DNA of 64,000 nucleotides from Pseudomonadota bacterium (GCA_021783695.1 JAJXTO010000004.1:1-64000); one strand, 5' to 3'. Positions 17,297-25,185 are shown, counted from the stretch's first letter. Translations and numbers: made by a program. The notes: generated by a model from the sequence alone, not told the origin.

Positions 17297-17983
17297 ATGA
17301 ACTGGAACGACTTTTTTTTCGGGATCTATCCCTACATCGCGGGCACCATCTTTCTGGGTGTCAGTCTGGTGCGCTTCGACCGCGACCAATACCTGTGGCG
17401 CAGCGAATCGAGCCAGATGCTGCGTACCGGCACACTGCGCTGGGGCTCCAACCTGTTTCACGTCGGCATCATCGGCCTGTTCTTCGGCCATCTCTTCGGC
17501 CTGCTCACACCGCTGGCGTTCTTTGAAGCCCTGGGGCTGGAGCCGCATGCCAAGCAGATCATCGCCATGTCAACCGGCGGCGCCCTGGGTGTGCTGATTT
17601 TCATCGGCCTGGTGCTGCTGATCTGGCGTCGCATCAGCGATCCGAGAATCGCGGCCAACACCAAGCCGATGGACTGGGTGACGCTGCTGTGGCTGCTGGC
17701 CACACTGCTGCTGGGCTTGTCCACCATCGTCGAGTCGGCGCAGCACACCGACGGCGTGGAAATGCTCGCCCTCATGTCCTGGGCCAAACACATCGTCACC
17801 TTTCAGGGCATCGCCGCAGCCGCCTACATGGAACACGCGTCCTGGATTTTCAAGGTGCACATCTTCTTCGGCCTGACGCTGTTCCTCATCTTCCCCTTCA
17901 CCCGCCTGGTACACATCTGGAGCGGCTTCGCCTCGGTGGGCTATCTGCTGCGCCCGTGGCAACTGGTCCGCAGCAAACGCTAA
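17297..17983 (+). CDS. narI: Respiratory nitrate reductase gamma subunit NarI (cytochrome b)
   Basis: The 228-residue membrane cytochrome has five transmembrane helices. Haem ligands are visible as two histidines in LFHVGIIGLFFGHLFG and two in the C-terminal part, SWIFKVHIFFGL and TRLVHIWSG. It oxidises quinol and feeds NarH, anchoring NarGH to the membrane. ATG 17297 follows GCAGGAG, four bases after the narJ stop; longer in-frame extension upstream is ruled out because it lies inside narJ. Length equals that of typical NarI (about 225). Confidence 0.95.
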   Translation: MNWNDFFFGIYPYIAGTIFLGVSLVRFDRDQYLWRSESSQMLRTGTLRWGSNLFHVGIIGLFFGHLFGLLTPLAFFEALGLEPHAKQIIAMSTGGALGVLIFIGLVLLIWRRISDPRIAANTKPMDWVTLLWLLATLLLGLSTIVESAQHTDGVEMLALMSWAKHIVTFQGIAAAAYMEHASWIFKVHIFFGLTLFLIFPFTRLVHIWSGFASVGYLLRPWQLVRSKR

Positions 17984-18000
17984 CGCCTGGAGATCGACAC

Positions 18001-18675
18001 ATGGAAACCGACACCTTCAATGCCACTGTGGATACCGACGGCGTGCTGGCCCGCCTGCGCCAACGTGCTGCCGAGCTCGAACTTCAGGCCGACAGCGACG
18101 AAGCCCTGCTCGAAGCCGTGCTGCTGCGCGATGTGCAAACCCCAGAGCCGGGCGAGGCCGAATGCCGACGGTATTACGCGCAGCATGCCGACGCCTTGCG
18201 CCAGGGCGATATGGTCGAAGCCGACCATATCCTGTTCGCCATCACGCCGTCCACCCCGATCGATGCCCTGCGCACCAAGGCCGAGGACACCCTCTACACC
18301 CTGATGGCCGACGCCAGCGCATTCGCCGAAATGGCGCGCGGCCTCTCCAACTGTCCGTCGGCACAGGTCGGCGGCAATCTGGGCCAGCTCACAGCCGAGC
18401 AGTGCGTGCCCGAGTTCTGGCAGGCGCTGATGGAGCAGGGACAGCCGGGGCTGCTGCCGCGCGTGGTGCGCAGCCGCTTTGGTCTGCATATCGTGCGCAT
18501 CGCACGCATCGCCCGCGGCCAGTTGCCGCCGTTCGAGACGGTGCAGGCACAGATCGCACAGACGCTGCGGCAGCAATCGCTGGTGCGGGCCTTGCAGCTT
18601 TACGCGCAAGATCTGGAACAGCATGCGCAGCAGGAGGCCGGGGCTGCACCTGCGGTCGCCTGCCCTACGCGCTGA
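18001..18675 (+). CDS. Parvulin-type peptidyl-prolyl isomerase of the nar operon
   Basis: The 224-residue protein has a central PpiC/rotamase domain (VEADHILFAITPST, AFAEMARGLSNCPSAQVGGNLGQL, RSRFGLHIVRI) preceded by an alpha-helical N-terminal region as in NifM/SurA-like proteins. No signal peptide is visible, so it acts in the cytoplasm. It begins 17 bp after narI with CTGGAG as ribosome site. In many beta- and gamma-proteobacteria a parvulin follows narI, and a role in folding the nitrate reductase subunits is presumed by analogy with NifM; direct evidence is not in the sequence. Confidence 0.85.
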   Translation: METDTFNATVDTDGVLARLRQRAAELELQADSDEALLEAVLLRDVQTPEPGEAECRRYYAQHADALRQGDMVEADHILFAITPSTPIDALRTKAEDTLYTLMADASAFAEMARGLSNCPSAQVGGNLGQLTAEQCVPEFWQALMEQGQPGLLPRVVRSRFGLHIVRIARIARGQLPPFETVQAQIAQTLRQQSLVRALQLYAQDLEQHAQQEAGAAPAVACPTR

Positions 18676-18703
18676 GGCCGCCGCCGTTGTCAGGAGCCTC
18701 GCC

Positions 18704-19354
18704 ATGTCTGTTCTCCCCATCGAGGACAAGTCAGCACCACACGCTGCTGCGCGCCCGGAGTCTGCCGAACTCACCGCCACGCTGATCCACACGCGGCAGC
18801 AGCGTGCACCCAGGCGATTGTTTGCCCCCGGCCCGGATGCGGCGCAGATCCATGCCTATTTCCAGGCCGCCGCGGCGGCGCCGGATCATGGGCAAATCCT
18901 GCCTTGGCGGTTCGTCGTGGTACCGACAGAAAGCCGGGCCGCACTCGGTGAAATCTTTGCCCAGGCGCTGAAGGAGCGCGACCCTGGCGCCAGCGACAGG
19001 GAACTGGCAGAGGCGCGCGACAAGGCGCACCGGGGGCCGTTCGTCGCCCTGGCCGTGATACGCAACGAAGCCGACGACCATCCCGAGATTCCATTGCCGG
19101 AGCGGCTGGTTTCCCTGGGCTGCGCGATCCAGAACATGCTGCTCAGCGCCCATGCCGATGGCTTTGGCTCCGGCCTGGTGAGCGGCCAGGCCATGCACAC
19201 TGCGGGCATGCGCCGACTCTTCGCGCTGCATGCAAACGAGCAGGCGGTGTGCTTCATCGCCATCGGCACCGCAGACCGCGGCAAACCGATCCGCCCGCGT
19301 CCGTCGCCTGCCTCGTTTGTTTCCGAGTTGCGCAGCGAGACCCGCCATGCCTGA
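18704..19354 (+). CDS. Nitroreductase family flavoprotein (YdjA-like)
   Basis: This 216-residue protein is a nitroreductase-fold enzyme. It has the N-terminal TRQQRAPRRLF segment, AAAAAPDHGQILPWRFVVV (FMN-contact region) and LVSLGCAIQNMLLSAHADGFGSGL (conserved helix and glycine turn). No membrane segments are seen. It would use FMN and NAD(P)H; the substrate is unknown. CAGGAG precedes ATG 18704. The stop overlaps the start of the carbonic anhydrase gene by 8 bp, so the two are coupled. Its place at the end of the nar operon suggests a role related to nitrogen oxides or to repair of reactive nitrogen damage, which is inference. Confidence 0.8.
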   Translation: MSVLPIEDKSAPHAAARPESAELTATLIHTRQQRAPRRLFAPGPDAAQIHAYFQAAAAAPDHGQILPWRFVVVPTESRAALGEIFAQALKERDPGASDRELAEARDKAHRGPFVALAVIRNEADDHPEIPLPERLVSLGCAIQNMLLSAHADGFGSGLVSGQAMHTAGMRRLFALHANEQAVCFIAIGTADRGKPIRPRPSPASFVSELRSETRHA

Positions 19355-20042
19355 CGAGTTGCTCTCTCGCCTGCGTCGCTTCCACAACGAGGCCTTCCCG
19401 GCCTATCAAGCGACGTTTAAGGCGCTTGTGGATGAAGGGCAGCATCCGACCACCCTGTTCATCGGCTGCTCGGATTCGCGCGTGGTGCCCTACCTGCTGA
19501 CCGGCGCCGGGCCGGGCGAGCTGTTTCTGGTGCGCAATGTTGGCGGCTTCGTTCCGCCATTCGATGGCAGCACCGGCTACCACGGTACGGCAGCGGCCAT
19601 CGAGTTCGCTGTTCTCAACCTGAATGTGCTGCGTATCGTGGTGTGCGGGCACAGTCACTGCGGCGCCATCCGCGCGCTGTATGGAGACACTCCGGAAGAG
19701 GCACACAACCTCAAATCCTGGCTGAGGTTGGGAAAAGAGGCCATGCTCCCCGTCGCAGACCTCGGTCCCGAAGTGCTGCGCCGCACCGAGCAACGCGCGG
19801 TCGTTCTGCAACTCGAACGGTTGATGGACTACCCCATGGTGCGCCGGCGCGTGGAGCAACACAGCCTCAGCCTGCATGGATGGCATTATGTGATCGAAGA
19901 CGGCCAGGTGCATGTCTTCGACGTGCTCAGCGGGCGTTTCATTCCGTCCACGGAGTCTGTGCACAGCGGAACCGGCCCCTACACCGCCGCCGCCGTCGAC
20001 GATGGCCGACTGACGCCTCCACGACTTGATCCCCAGGCCTGA
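19347..20042 (+). CDS. Beta-class carbonic anhydrase
   Basis: The 231-residue enzyme has all zinc ligands of the beta class: C41 in FIGCSDSRV with the D43-R45 dyad, and H102 and C105 in VVCGHSHCGAI. It interconverts CO2 and bicarbonate in the cytoplasm. The gene overlaps the nitroreductase gene upstream (8 bp) and the nitrate-reductase-associated gene downstream (TGATG), an unusual setting for this enzyme. Bicarbonate or pH balance during denitrification is one possible reason for the linkage; that is speculation. Confidence 0.9.
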   Translation: MPDELLSRLRRFHNEAFPAYQATFKALVDEGQHPTTLFIGCSDSRVVPYLLTGAGPGELFLVRNVGGFVPPFDGSTGYHGTAAAIEFAVLNLNVLRIVVCGHSHCGAIRALYGDTPEEAHNLKSWLRLGKEAMLPVADLGPEVLRRTEQRAVVLQLERLMDYPMVRRRVEQHSLSLHGWHYVIEDGQVHVFDVLSGRFIPSTESVHSGTGPYTAAAVDDGRLTPPRLDPQA

Positions 20043-20593
20043 TGGACTCCTTTGATTTCGGTGCCGCCGTGCGCCAGTCCACTACAGCGCGTCCTGGACG
20101 CTCGGCACAACCGGTCTGCGCAGACTTGCCGCTGTTCGATTTTGAAGCGGACTACGCAAAGAGTCTGTGCTGCATGCCCATGATCGTGCGCTACAAGCTC
20201 GATGCCTGCCGCATCAAACTCTCGCTGCAACACTGGCAGCGCTTCGACCTGGCAACGCGCAGGCTGCTCATCATGACCGAAGGGGTTGACGGCCCGGGAG
20301 AACAAAGGCGCTATCGACACCTGCTGATCCATGCCATCGTTCACCAAGCCAAAGCGCAACCGGTCAAGATGCCAGCGCGCCAGACCGACACCGATTGGGA
20401 CGGCGCTCTCTTGCCGGAGCGCGTGCACCGGAGCGCGCTGGACAAGGGCATCACGCTCAACGGATTCAGAAGCTGGGCCGACCTTGGCGCGCTGCAACGC
20501 TTCACCCTGTTCAAGCTCACCCGTCCAGGGCATGAGAATCGCAATTTCCGCTTGGCGCTGGAAGAATTTGATTTGTGCCTGCCGCGGGGCTGA
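20042..20593 (+). CDS. Nitrate-reductase-associated protein (NRAP, PF09655-type)
   Basis: The 183-residue protein resembles the nitrate reductase associated protein family of unknown function, recognised from FDFEADYAKSLCCMPMIVRYKLD near residues 35-57 and LSLQHWQRFDLATRRLL about residues 62-78. It also ends with the family's RFTLFKLTRPGHENRNF. Relatives have about 150 residues and occur next to assimilatory or respiratory nitrate reductases. Its start overlaps the carbonic anhydrase stop. It is probably the last gene of the nar transcript; the GC-rich region after the stop shows no T-run terminator. Confidence 0.75.
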   Translation: MDSFDFGAAVRQSTTARPGRSAQPVCADLPLFDFEADYAKSLCCMPMIVRYKLDACRIKLSLQHWQRFDLATRRLLIMTEGVDGPGEQRRYRHLLIHAIVHQAKAQPVKMPARQTDTDWDGALLPERVHRSALDKGITLNGFRSWADLGALQRFTLFKLTRPGHENRNFRLALEEFDLCLPRG

Positions 20594-20599
20594 GCCGCA

Positions 20600-20735
20600 T
20601 CACGTCGCCGGATTGGGATAACAGCCCGAAGCCCAACGGGGAGTGGGCCAGCAGCGCAAACCGCTCGCGGCAGGCGACTTCGGCCAGGCCGTTATCCCAG
20701 GTGCGGTCGAGCAGGCTGAAGGCGTTCTGCACGCT
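20600..20735 (-). pseudogene. Aldo/keto reductase fragment
   Basis: A minus-strand segment reads VQNAFSLLDRTWDNGLAEVA followed by CRERFALLAHSPLGFGLLS, matching the central to C-terminal part of Tas-like aldo/keto reductases (YNLLNR...GVGLLAYSPLGFGTLSGKY). Nothing of the N-terminal barrel or of the C-terminus is present, so this is a short relic of about 45 codons. Confidence 0.65.
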
Positions 20736-20819
20736 CGCCGGGCGAGGCAGATCCATGGCATCCGCAGGTCGCCAGGCCGTCATCACGGCCCCGCGGGGTT
20801 TCGTTCGACAGGCTCCTGT

Positions 20820-20939
20820 GACGAATCAGCGGCACATCGCAACTGGCACAACCGCGAGCGGCCGCACTCCAGCCAGGGCGGCAACACGCCGGAACACGCA
20901 GAACTGTTGGCTCTGCCGACCCCGCCAGAGTCTGCCTAA
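20820..20939 (+). pseudogene. IS3-family transposase C-terminal fragment (probable)
   Basis: The plus-strand frame ends with NWHNRERPHSSQGGNTPEHA, resembling the terminal YNWxRPHSSLGGxTPAE box of IS3-family OrfB integrases. Only about 40 codons remain, closing with TAA at 20937-20939. Together with the aldo/keto fragment it shows that the 510-bp gap after the nar operon (20594-21103) is degraded DNA rather than a promoter alone. No other feature is visible in that gap. Confidence 0.45.
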
Positions 20940-21103
20940 AATCATTCCCGGCGCGCTCCGAATTGCCCATCGCATCTGCCGTTCGTCACAAGCGTCGCCC
21001 GCCGCCGTGGACAACCCTGCACTGCCCTCAACCCATCAGGCGTCCACTGATCTCTCGGGGAAAGCTGTTCAACTCAACCGAGCCACTTTTTTCTCCTTGC
21101 ACC

Positions 21104-21826
21104 ATGAGCACAACTGCCAATGACCCAAAAATCAACCAATTGCTGGCTGCCTTGCCCGAGGCGGAGTGGTTGCGCTGGCAGCCGCAACTGGAGTGGGTGA
21201 AGCTCGAACTGGGACAGGTTCTGTACGAGTCCGGGGGGGAGCAAAGCCACGTCTACTTTCCCACGAGCGCCATCATCTCCTTGCTGTATGTGCTGGAAAG
21301 CGGCGCTTCGGCCGAAATCGCCGTGGTCGGCCGCGAGGGACTCGTTGGCGTGTCGCTCTTCATGGGAGGCCAATCCACCACCACCCGCGCGGTGGTGCAA
21401 AGCGCAGGCGAAGGTTACCGGCTTCGCGCTCATGGCATGCAGACTGAGTTCAACCGCGCCGGGCCGGTGCTGCACCTGCTGCTGCGCTACACCCAGGCGC
21501 TGATCACGCAAATGTCGCAGACCGCTGTCTGCAATCGGCATCACTCCCTCGACCAGCAGCTCTGCCGCTGGCTGTTGTTGAGTCTGGACCGACTCGCAGG
21601 CAACGATCTGGTCATGACGCAGGAACTCATCTCCAACATGCTCGGTGTGCGCCGTGAAGGCGTGACCGAAGCGGCTCTCAGTCTTCAGCGCGCCGGGCTG
21701 ATTGACTATGCGCGCGGCCATATCAAGGTGCTCGACCGGGCTGGGCTGGAAAAACGGAGTTGCGAGTGCTACGCCGTGGTGAAAGCGGAGTATGACCGGT
21801 TGCTCCCGGCAAAAATCGCGCTCTGA
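21104..21826 (+). CDS. Crp/Fnr family transcriptional regulator (first copy)
   Basis: The 240-residue regulator has an N-terminal cyclic-nucleotide-binding-type beta roll (LGQVLYESGGEQSHVYFPTS, EIAVVGREGLVGVSLFMGG) and a C-terminal Crp-type helix-turn-helix with recognition region MTQELISNMLGVRREGVTEA. It lacks the N-terminal cysteine cluster of FNR, so it cannot hold an FNR-type [4Fe-4S] centre. The arginine and serine of a cAMP site are not obvious either. This subgroup is frequent next to denitrification and stress genes. The start ATG 21104 is chosen because upstream codons are unlike protein. It may control nar genes or the stress block that follows. Confidence 0.85.
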   Translation: MSTTANDPKINQLLAALPEAEWLRWQPQLEWVKLELGQVLYESGGEQSHVYFPTSAIISLLYVLESGASAEIAVVGREGLVGVSLFMGGQSTTTRAVVQSAGEGYRLRAHGMQTEFNRAGPVLHLLLRYTQALITQMSQTAVCNRHHSLDQQLCRWLLLSLDRLAGNDLVMTQELISNMLGVRREGVTEAALSLQRAGLIDYARGHIKVLDRAGLEKRSCECYAVVKAEYDRLLPAKIAL

Positions 21827-22024
21827 ATGCGGCGTGGCGGCGAAGCCGCTGGTCGCGTGAGAGCCCCTGAGGCGCTTGCCGCGCAAGCACCGATGTTTGC
21901 CGCGACGCCGGGCCTGAACAGAAAATCGTCCGCAGCGGTCGTTATGTTCGGTAGCAAACGGACTCCGCGATGATTTGCGTGCATTGTGCGCAGGCCAGTT
22001 CCAGTCGCCACACGTCTGCTGTGG

Positions 22025-22765
22025 ATGCACTGGCCTACGAAAGCCACTTTGTCTCCCGCGCAGAATCACTTCATCGAACGTCTGCCCAGAACAGAACGTC
22101 GTCACTTGCTGGCACTTTGCGAGCCGGTCGAACTGGTCTTTAGGGACGTGTTGTGCGTGCCGGGCCAGCAGACCCTGCATGCCTATTTCCCGGTGGATGG
22201 TTTTGTTTCCTTGTTGCAGCAAACAGATGCGCACCCGCCACTGGAAGTGGCCATGGTGGGGAGTGAAGGCATGCTGGGTGCGGAAATGTCCCTTGGCGTG
22301 ATGCCCCCGCCGCTGCTCGGGGTGGTGCAGGGTTCCGGCCGAGCATGGCGCGTCGAGCAGGACGTCTTGCAGCGCCTGCTTCTGCAGCATCCAGTCCTGC
22401 GGCAAAGCCTGCAGCGCTATGTCTATGTTCTCGTGGCGCAACTTGCCGCCGCAGTGGTCTGTCAACGGTTCCATTTGATCGGCGCGCGGCTTGCGCGGCG
22501 GCTGTTGATGAGCCAGGACCGCGCCCATGCCGACAGGCTGCATGTGACCCATGAAGGACTGGCCCAGATGCTGGGCACCCGCAGGGTTGGCGTGACGGAG
22601 GCGGCGGGAGAGCTGCAGCGCAGTGGCCTCATCGCCTACCACCGCGGCGAACTCCAGGTGTTGGACCGTGCGGGTCTTCTCGCCATCGCGTGCAGCTGCT
22701 ATGGCCGGGATCTGCTGATCTATGACACGTCGATGGCCTGCGCACCCCGAAGCCGGATGCGTTGA
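22025..22765 (+). CDS. Crp/Fnr family transcriptional regulator (second copy)
   Basis: The 246-residue protein is related to the preceding regulator (HAYFPVDGFVSLL, EVAMVGSEGMLGAEMSLG, then HTH region VTHEGLAQMLGTRRVGVTEA and LIAYHRGELQVLDRAGL). The similarity suggests an old duplication, although the two have drifted far apart. No FNR cysteine set is present; cysteines occur singly in the beta roll and in the C-terminal CSCYG. ATG 22025 is chosen; an in-frame GTG at 21986 would add 13 residues. It lies 198 bp after the first copy, in the same direction. Confidence 0.82.
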   Translation: MHWPTKATLSPAQNHFIERLPRTERRHLLALCEPVELVFRDVLCVPGQQTLHAYFPVDGFVSLLQQTDAHPPLEVAMVGSEGMLGAEMSLGVMPPPLLGVVQGSGRAWRVEQDVLQRLLLQHPVLRQSLQRYVYVLVAQLAAAVVCQRFHLIGARLARRLLMSQDRAHADRLHVTHEGLAQMLGTRRVGVTEAAGELQRSGLIAYHRGELQVLDRAGLLAIACSCYGRDLLIYDTSMACAPRSRMR

Positions 22766-22929
22766 AAGTTTTTTTGCGTGAACTGACGCCAGTCATGTTC
22801 GCTAACGCACAGACACCGTGCTTGCAAACCGATACCTTGACAACATGCTCAGGACGTGCCTGAGATGCGTCCCGAGAAACCGGGGCGGTATGAACTGGAG
22901 CATCAGCTCCTCAACGTGAAGGACGGAAC

Positions 22930-23148
22930 ATGAACTGGGAACGCATCGAAGGCAACTGGAAGCAGCTCAAGGGACAGGCCAAAGAGCAGTGGGGCAAGCT
23001 GACGGACGATCAGTTGACCGAGATCGCCGGCAAGCGTGAGCAGCTTGCCGGGAAGATTCAGGAGTCCTATGGCATCACCAAAGAAGAAGCGGAAAAGCAG
23101 CTCGATGCCTGGCAGAAAAGCCGAAAAGACGACAGGCCTGCGCTCTGA
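22930..23148 (+). CDS. CsbD family stress protein
   Basis: This small, highly charged 72-residue protein has the CsbD signature MNWERIEGNWKQLKGQAKEQ followed by WGKLTDDQL and the IQESYGITKEEAEKQL helix. CsbD proteins are induced in stationary phase and by general stress; biochemical function is unknown. A Shine-Dalgarno AAGGACGGA lies before ATG 22930. A TTGACA hexamer at 22837-22842 could be part of its promoter. It opens a block of small stress-type genes reading in the same direction. Confidence 0.9.
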   Translation: MNWERIEGNWKQLKGQAKEQWGKLTDDQLTEIAGKREQLAGKIQESYGITKEEAEKQLDAWQKSRKDDRPAL

Positions 23149-23237
23149 ATTCTGGGCCACTTGCGCCCTGCCCGGCCCTGAAAAAGATGATCGCACGGTC
23201 ACCGTTGCGATCGCTATTGCACACGAGGAGCTAAACC

Positions 23238-23396
23238 ATGTCACTAGGCACCATTCTTCTGATCATCCTCATTCTGATGTTGATCGGCGCATTTCCAAGC
23301 TGGCCCCACAGCCGCAGTTGGGGATATTTTCCCAGCGGCATTCTGGGCTTCATTGTCATCGTCGTGCTGATTCTGTTTCTCACCGGCCGCATGTAA
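23238..23396 (+). CDS. DUF3309 small membrane protein
   Basis: A 52-residue open frame from ATG 23238 to TAA 23394-23396 encodes two hydrophobic segments (TILLIILILMLIGAFP and GILGFIVIVVLILFLTG) around WPHSRSWGYFPSG. This is the pattern of the DUF3309 family, tiny inner-membrane proteins often annotated beside CsbD and BON-domain genes. GAGGAG precedes the start by nine bases. Function is unknown. Confidence 0.88.
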   Translation: MSLGTILLIILILMLIGAFPSWPHSRSWGYFPSGILGFIVIVVLILFLTGRM

Positions 23397-23490
23397 TCGT
23401 TCGGCCACCTTCAGGCACTCAGCACCAAAGACCCGCCACGCTGAGGACGCGCCGGTGGGGTACTTTCAGTTCCTCCAAGAGAGATTCAAT

Positions 23491-23802
23491 ATGCGATCAC
23501 ACAAAGTTCTTTATGCCCTCATGCTGGCCGCTTCGCTCGCCAGCTTCACGGGCTGCGCCGCCACCGAGCGGCACGACAGCACGGGCCAGTACATCGACGA
23601 TACGGCGATTACCACCAAGGTCAAAGCCGCCATTTTTAACGACCCGCAGCTCAAGTTGTTCGAGATCAAAGTCGTGACCTTCAAGGGCGTGGTGCAGCTC
23701 AGCGGTTTTGTCGGCACGCGTGAAGAGGAACTCAGGGCAGTGGCCCTTGCAAGCAAAGTGGACGGTGTGAAAGCCGTTCAGGACAACATGAGTTTGAAGT
23801 GA
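23491..23802 (+). CDS. BON-domain lipoprotein (OsmY-like)
   Basis: The 103-residue protein begins with a lipoprotein signal ending in a lipobox (SFTGC, cysteine at about 22). It is followed by one BON domain (DDTAITTKVKAAIFNDPQLK, VVTFKGVVQLSGFV, VKAVQDNMSLK). BON domains bind phospholipid membranes and this type is a periplasmic osmotic-stress protein. ATG 23491 follows CAAGAGAG; the upstream in-frame ATG 23455 would break the signal peptide. It ends ten bases before a 24-bp palindrome. Confidence 0.88.
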   Translation: MRSHKVLYALMLAASLASFTGCAATERHDSTGQYIDDTAITTKVKAAIFNDPQLKLFEIKVVTFKGVVQLSGFVGTREEELRAVALASKVDGVKAVQDNMSLK

Positions 23803-23811
23803 ACGCCCGGC

Positions 23812-23835
23812 GCATGGCCTCCCGGGAGGCCATGC
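23812..23835. repeat. Perfect 24-bp palindrome after the BON gene
   Basis: The 24 bases 23812-23835 equal their own reverse complement, centred on CCCGGG with outer arms GCATGGCCT. It lies ten bases after the stop of the BON gene and 55 bases before the next start. With no T-run it may be an mRNA-stabilising or attenuating hairpin rather than a terminator. Confidence 0.85.
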
Positions 23836-23890
23836 GGGACGCACTGGGCATTCTCGCCCTCCATCCAGATTTCCATGAAAGAACATCCCC

Positions 23891-24502
23891 ATGATGCAAC
23901 ACCGCCTTCACGTCTTCGCCATTGCCGTCGGCCTTGTCTTGAGCACCTCCGCCATGGCACAAACCATGTCGAAGAGCATGTATGACAGCCAGATGAGCAA
24001 GATTGCACAGGACTACAAGGCAGCCTCAGTCGGCTGCAATTCCCTATCGGGCAACGCCAACGACATTTGCGTCGCAGACGTGACGGGGAAGCGGGACATT
24101 GCCCAGGCCAACCTGGAAGCTGTCTACAAGCCCACCCAGCAGAATCGGTATCAGGCCAGCGTGGTCAAGGCAGATTCGGACTACAAGCTGGCAAACCAGC
24201 ACTGTGATGTGCTGTCAGGCAATGCCAAGGACATCTGCGTGAAGGAAGCGAAGGCTGCCAAGATTACTGCCACAAGCAATGCCAAAGCGCTGATGACGAC
24301 CGCGAATGCGAACGCCGAAGCAAACGCCGCGTCAAACGAAGCACATCTGGATGCTGACAAAAAGGCCAGCGACGCGCGCAACACCGCAGCGACAGACAAG
24401 GTGGACGCCAACTACGCTGTGGCCAAAGAGAAATGCCAGGCCTATGCCGGCGATGCCAAGGATCTTTGCCTCAGCCAGGCCAAGACCCAATTTGGCAAAT
24501 AA
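23891..24502 (+). CDS. Exported protein with three C-x10-C repeats
   Basis: The 203-residue protein has a Sec signal peptide ending AMAQ (about residue 24). The mature part carries three units with cysteines exactly eleven residues apart: C49/C60 (CNSLSGNANDIC), C105/C116 (CDVLSGNAKDIC) and C182/C193 (CQAYAGDAKDLC). Each is followed by a Lys/Ala-rich helix, and an Ala/Asn-rich stretch lies between the second and third units. Even cysteine pairing and export suggest three disulphides in the periplasm. I do not recognise a named domain; similar proteins occur as uncharacterised exported proteins. An ATG at 23894 is the other possible start. Confidence 0.8.
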   Translation: MMQHRLHVFAIAVGLVLSTSAMAQTMSKSMYDSQMSKIAQDYKAASVGCNSLSGNANDICVADVTGKRDIAQANLEAVYKPTQQNRYQASVVKADSDYKLANQHCDVLSGNAKDICVKEAKAAKITATSNAKALMTTANANAEANAASNEAHLDADKKASDARNTAATDKVDANYAVAKEKCQAYAGDAKDLCLSQAKTQFGK

Positions 24503-24565
24503 AGCGCTCGCCTCACCGGCGCGCCGCGCGCCGCTCCCCACAACCGATCTGAAAGGTCAGACATC

Positions 24566-24781
24566 ATGAACACCAAACCGAGAATTTTCTCTTCCATTGC
24601 CTGCGCTGCGGTGTTGCTGGCGCTTGGCGGTTGCGCCGGAATGTCGTCGCAGGACAAGAGCACCGCAATCGGCGCAGGCGTTGGCGCAGTCGGCGGCGCC
24701 GTGCTGTCCGGAGGGAGTGGAATTGGGACGGTGGGGGGTGCCGCTGTTGGCGGCGTGATCGGCCATGAAATCGGCAAATAA
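24566..24781 (+). CDS. Glycine-zipper lipoprotein (OsmB-like)
   Basis: The 71-residue protein has a lipoprotein signal (LLALGGCAG, cysteine about 24), then SSQDKSTAIGAGVGAVGGAV and GGAAVGGVIGHEIGK, a glycine zipper that can insert into membranes. OsmB/Rcs-type 2TM glycine-zipper lipoproteins are osmotic-stress-induced. It is preceded by AAAGGTCAG and follows the C-x10-C gene by 63 bp. Confidence 0.85.
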   Translation: MNTKPRIFSSIACAAVLLALGGCAGMSSQDKSTAIGAGVGAVGGAVLSGGSGIGTVGGAAVGGVIGHEIGK

Positions 24782-24922
24782 GCCGCATGGCACAACGCTT
24801 GTGATTGCAGCCGCTGGGCACCTGGCGGCGGGTTGAGGCTCGCGCCGAGATGAAGCCGCACTGTGGACCGTACTGCGGCTGCACGGCATGTTGATTGTTG
24901 ATCACCCCAAAGAGGACACCCG

Positions 24923-25117
24923 ATGATCCGTTCTATCAAACGACCTGTGACGATCGTTGCCATCAGCCTTGTGATGGTGATGCTGTACGGCTGCCAAAAG
25001 CCGGAGGGCCCGGCACAAAAGGCTGGCAAGGCCATCGACCAGGGCGCAGCAAAAGCTGGCGAGCAGATCCAGAAAGCTGGCGACCGCCTTCAGAACGCGG
25101 CAAAGGACCAACCGTAA
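24923..25117 (+). CDS. Small amphipathic lipoprotein
   Basis: This 64-residue protein has a signal peptide with lipobox-like LYGC (cysteine about 24). It is followed by heptad-like AQKAGKAIDQGAAKAGEQIQ and KAGDRLQNAAKD, alanine- and lysine-rich amphipathic helix. GAGGAC precedes ATG 24923. The pattern resembles small entericidin- or apolipoprotein-like stress lipoproteins, but no family is clear. It is the last plus-strand gene before the convergent antiporter gene. Confidence 0.72.
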   Translation: MIRSIKRPVTIVAISLVMVMLYGCQKPEGPAQKAGKAIDQGAAKAGEQIQKAGDRLQNAAKDQP

Positions 25118-25185
25118 GCAACCGCATTGCAGAGGCGCTCCAGAACAACAGAACCTCGCTGCTCTGGATCCGCTGCGGCATGCCC

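Noticed and set aside
23797-23870. Intrinsic terminator after the BON gene
   Set aside because: The palindrome is perfect but no T-run follows on either strand.
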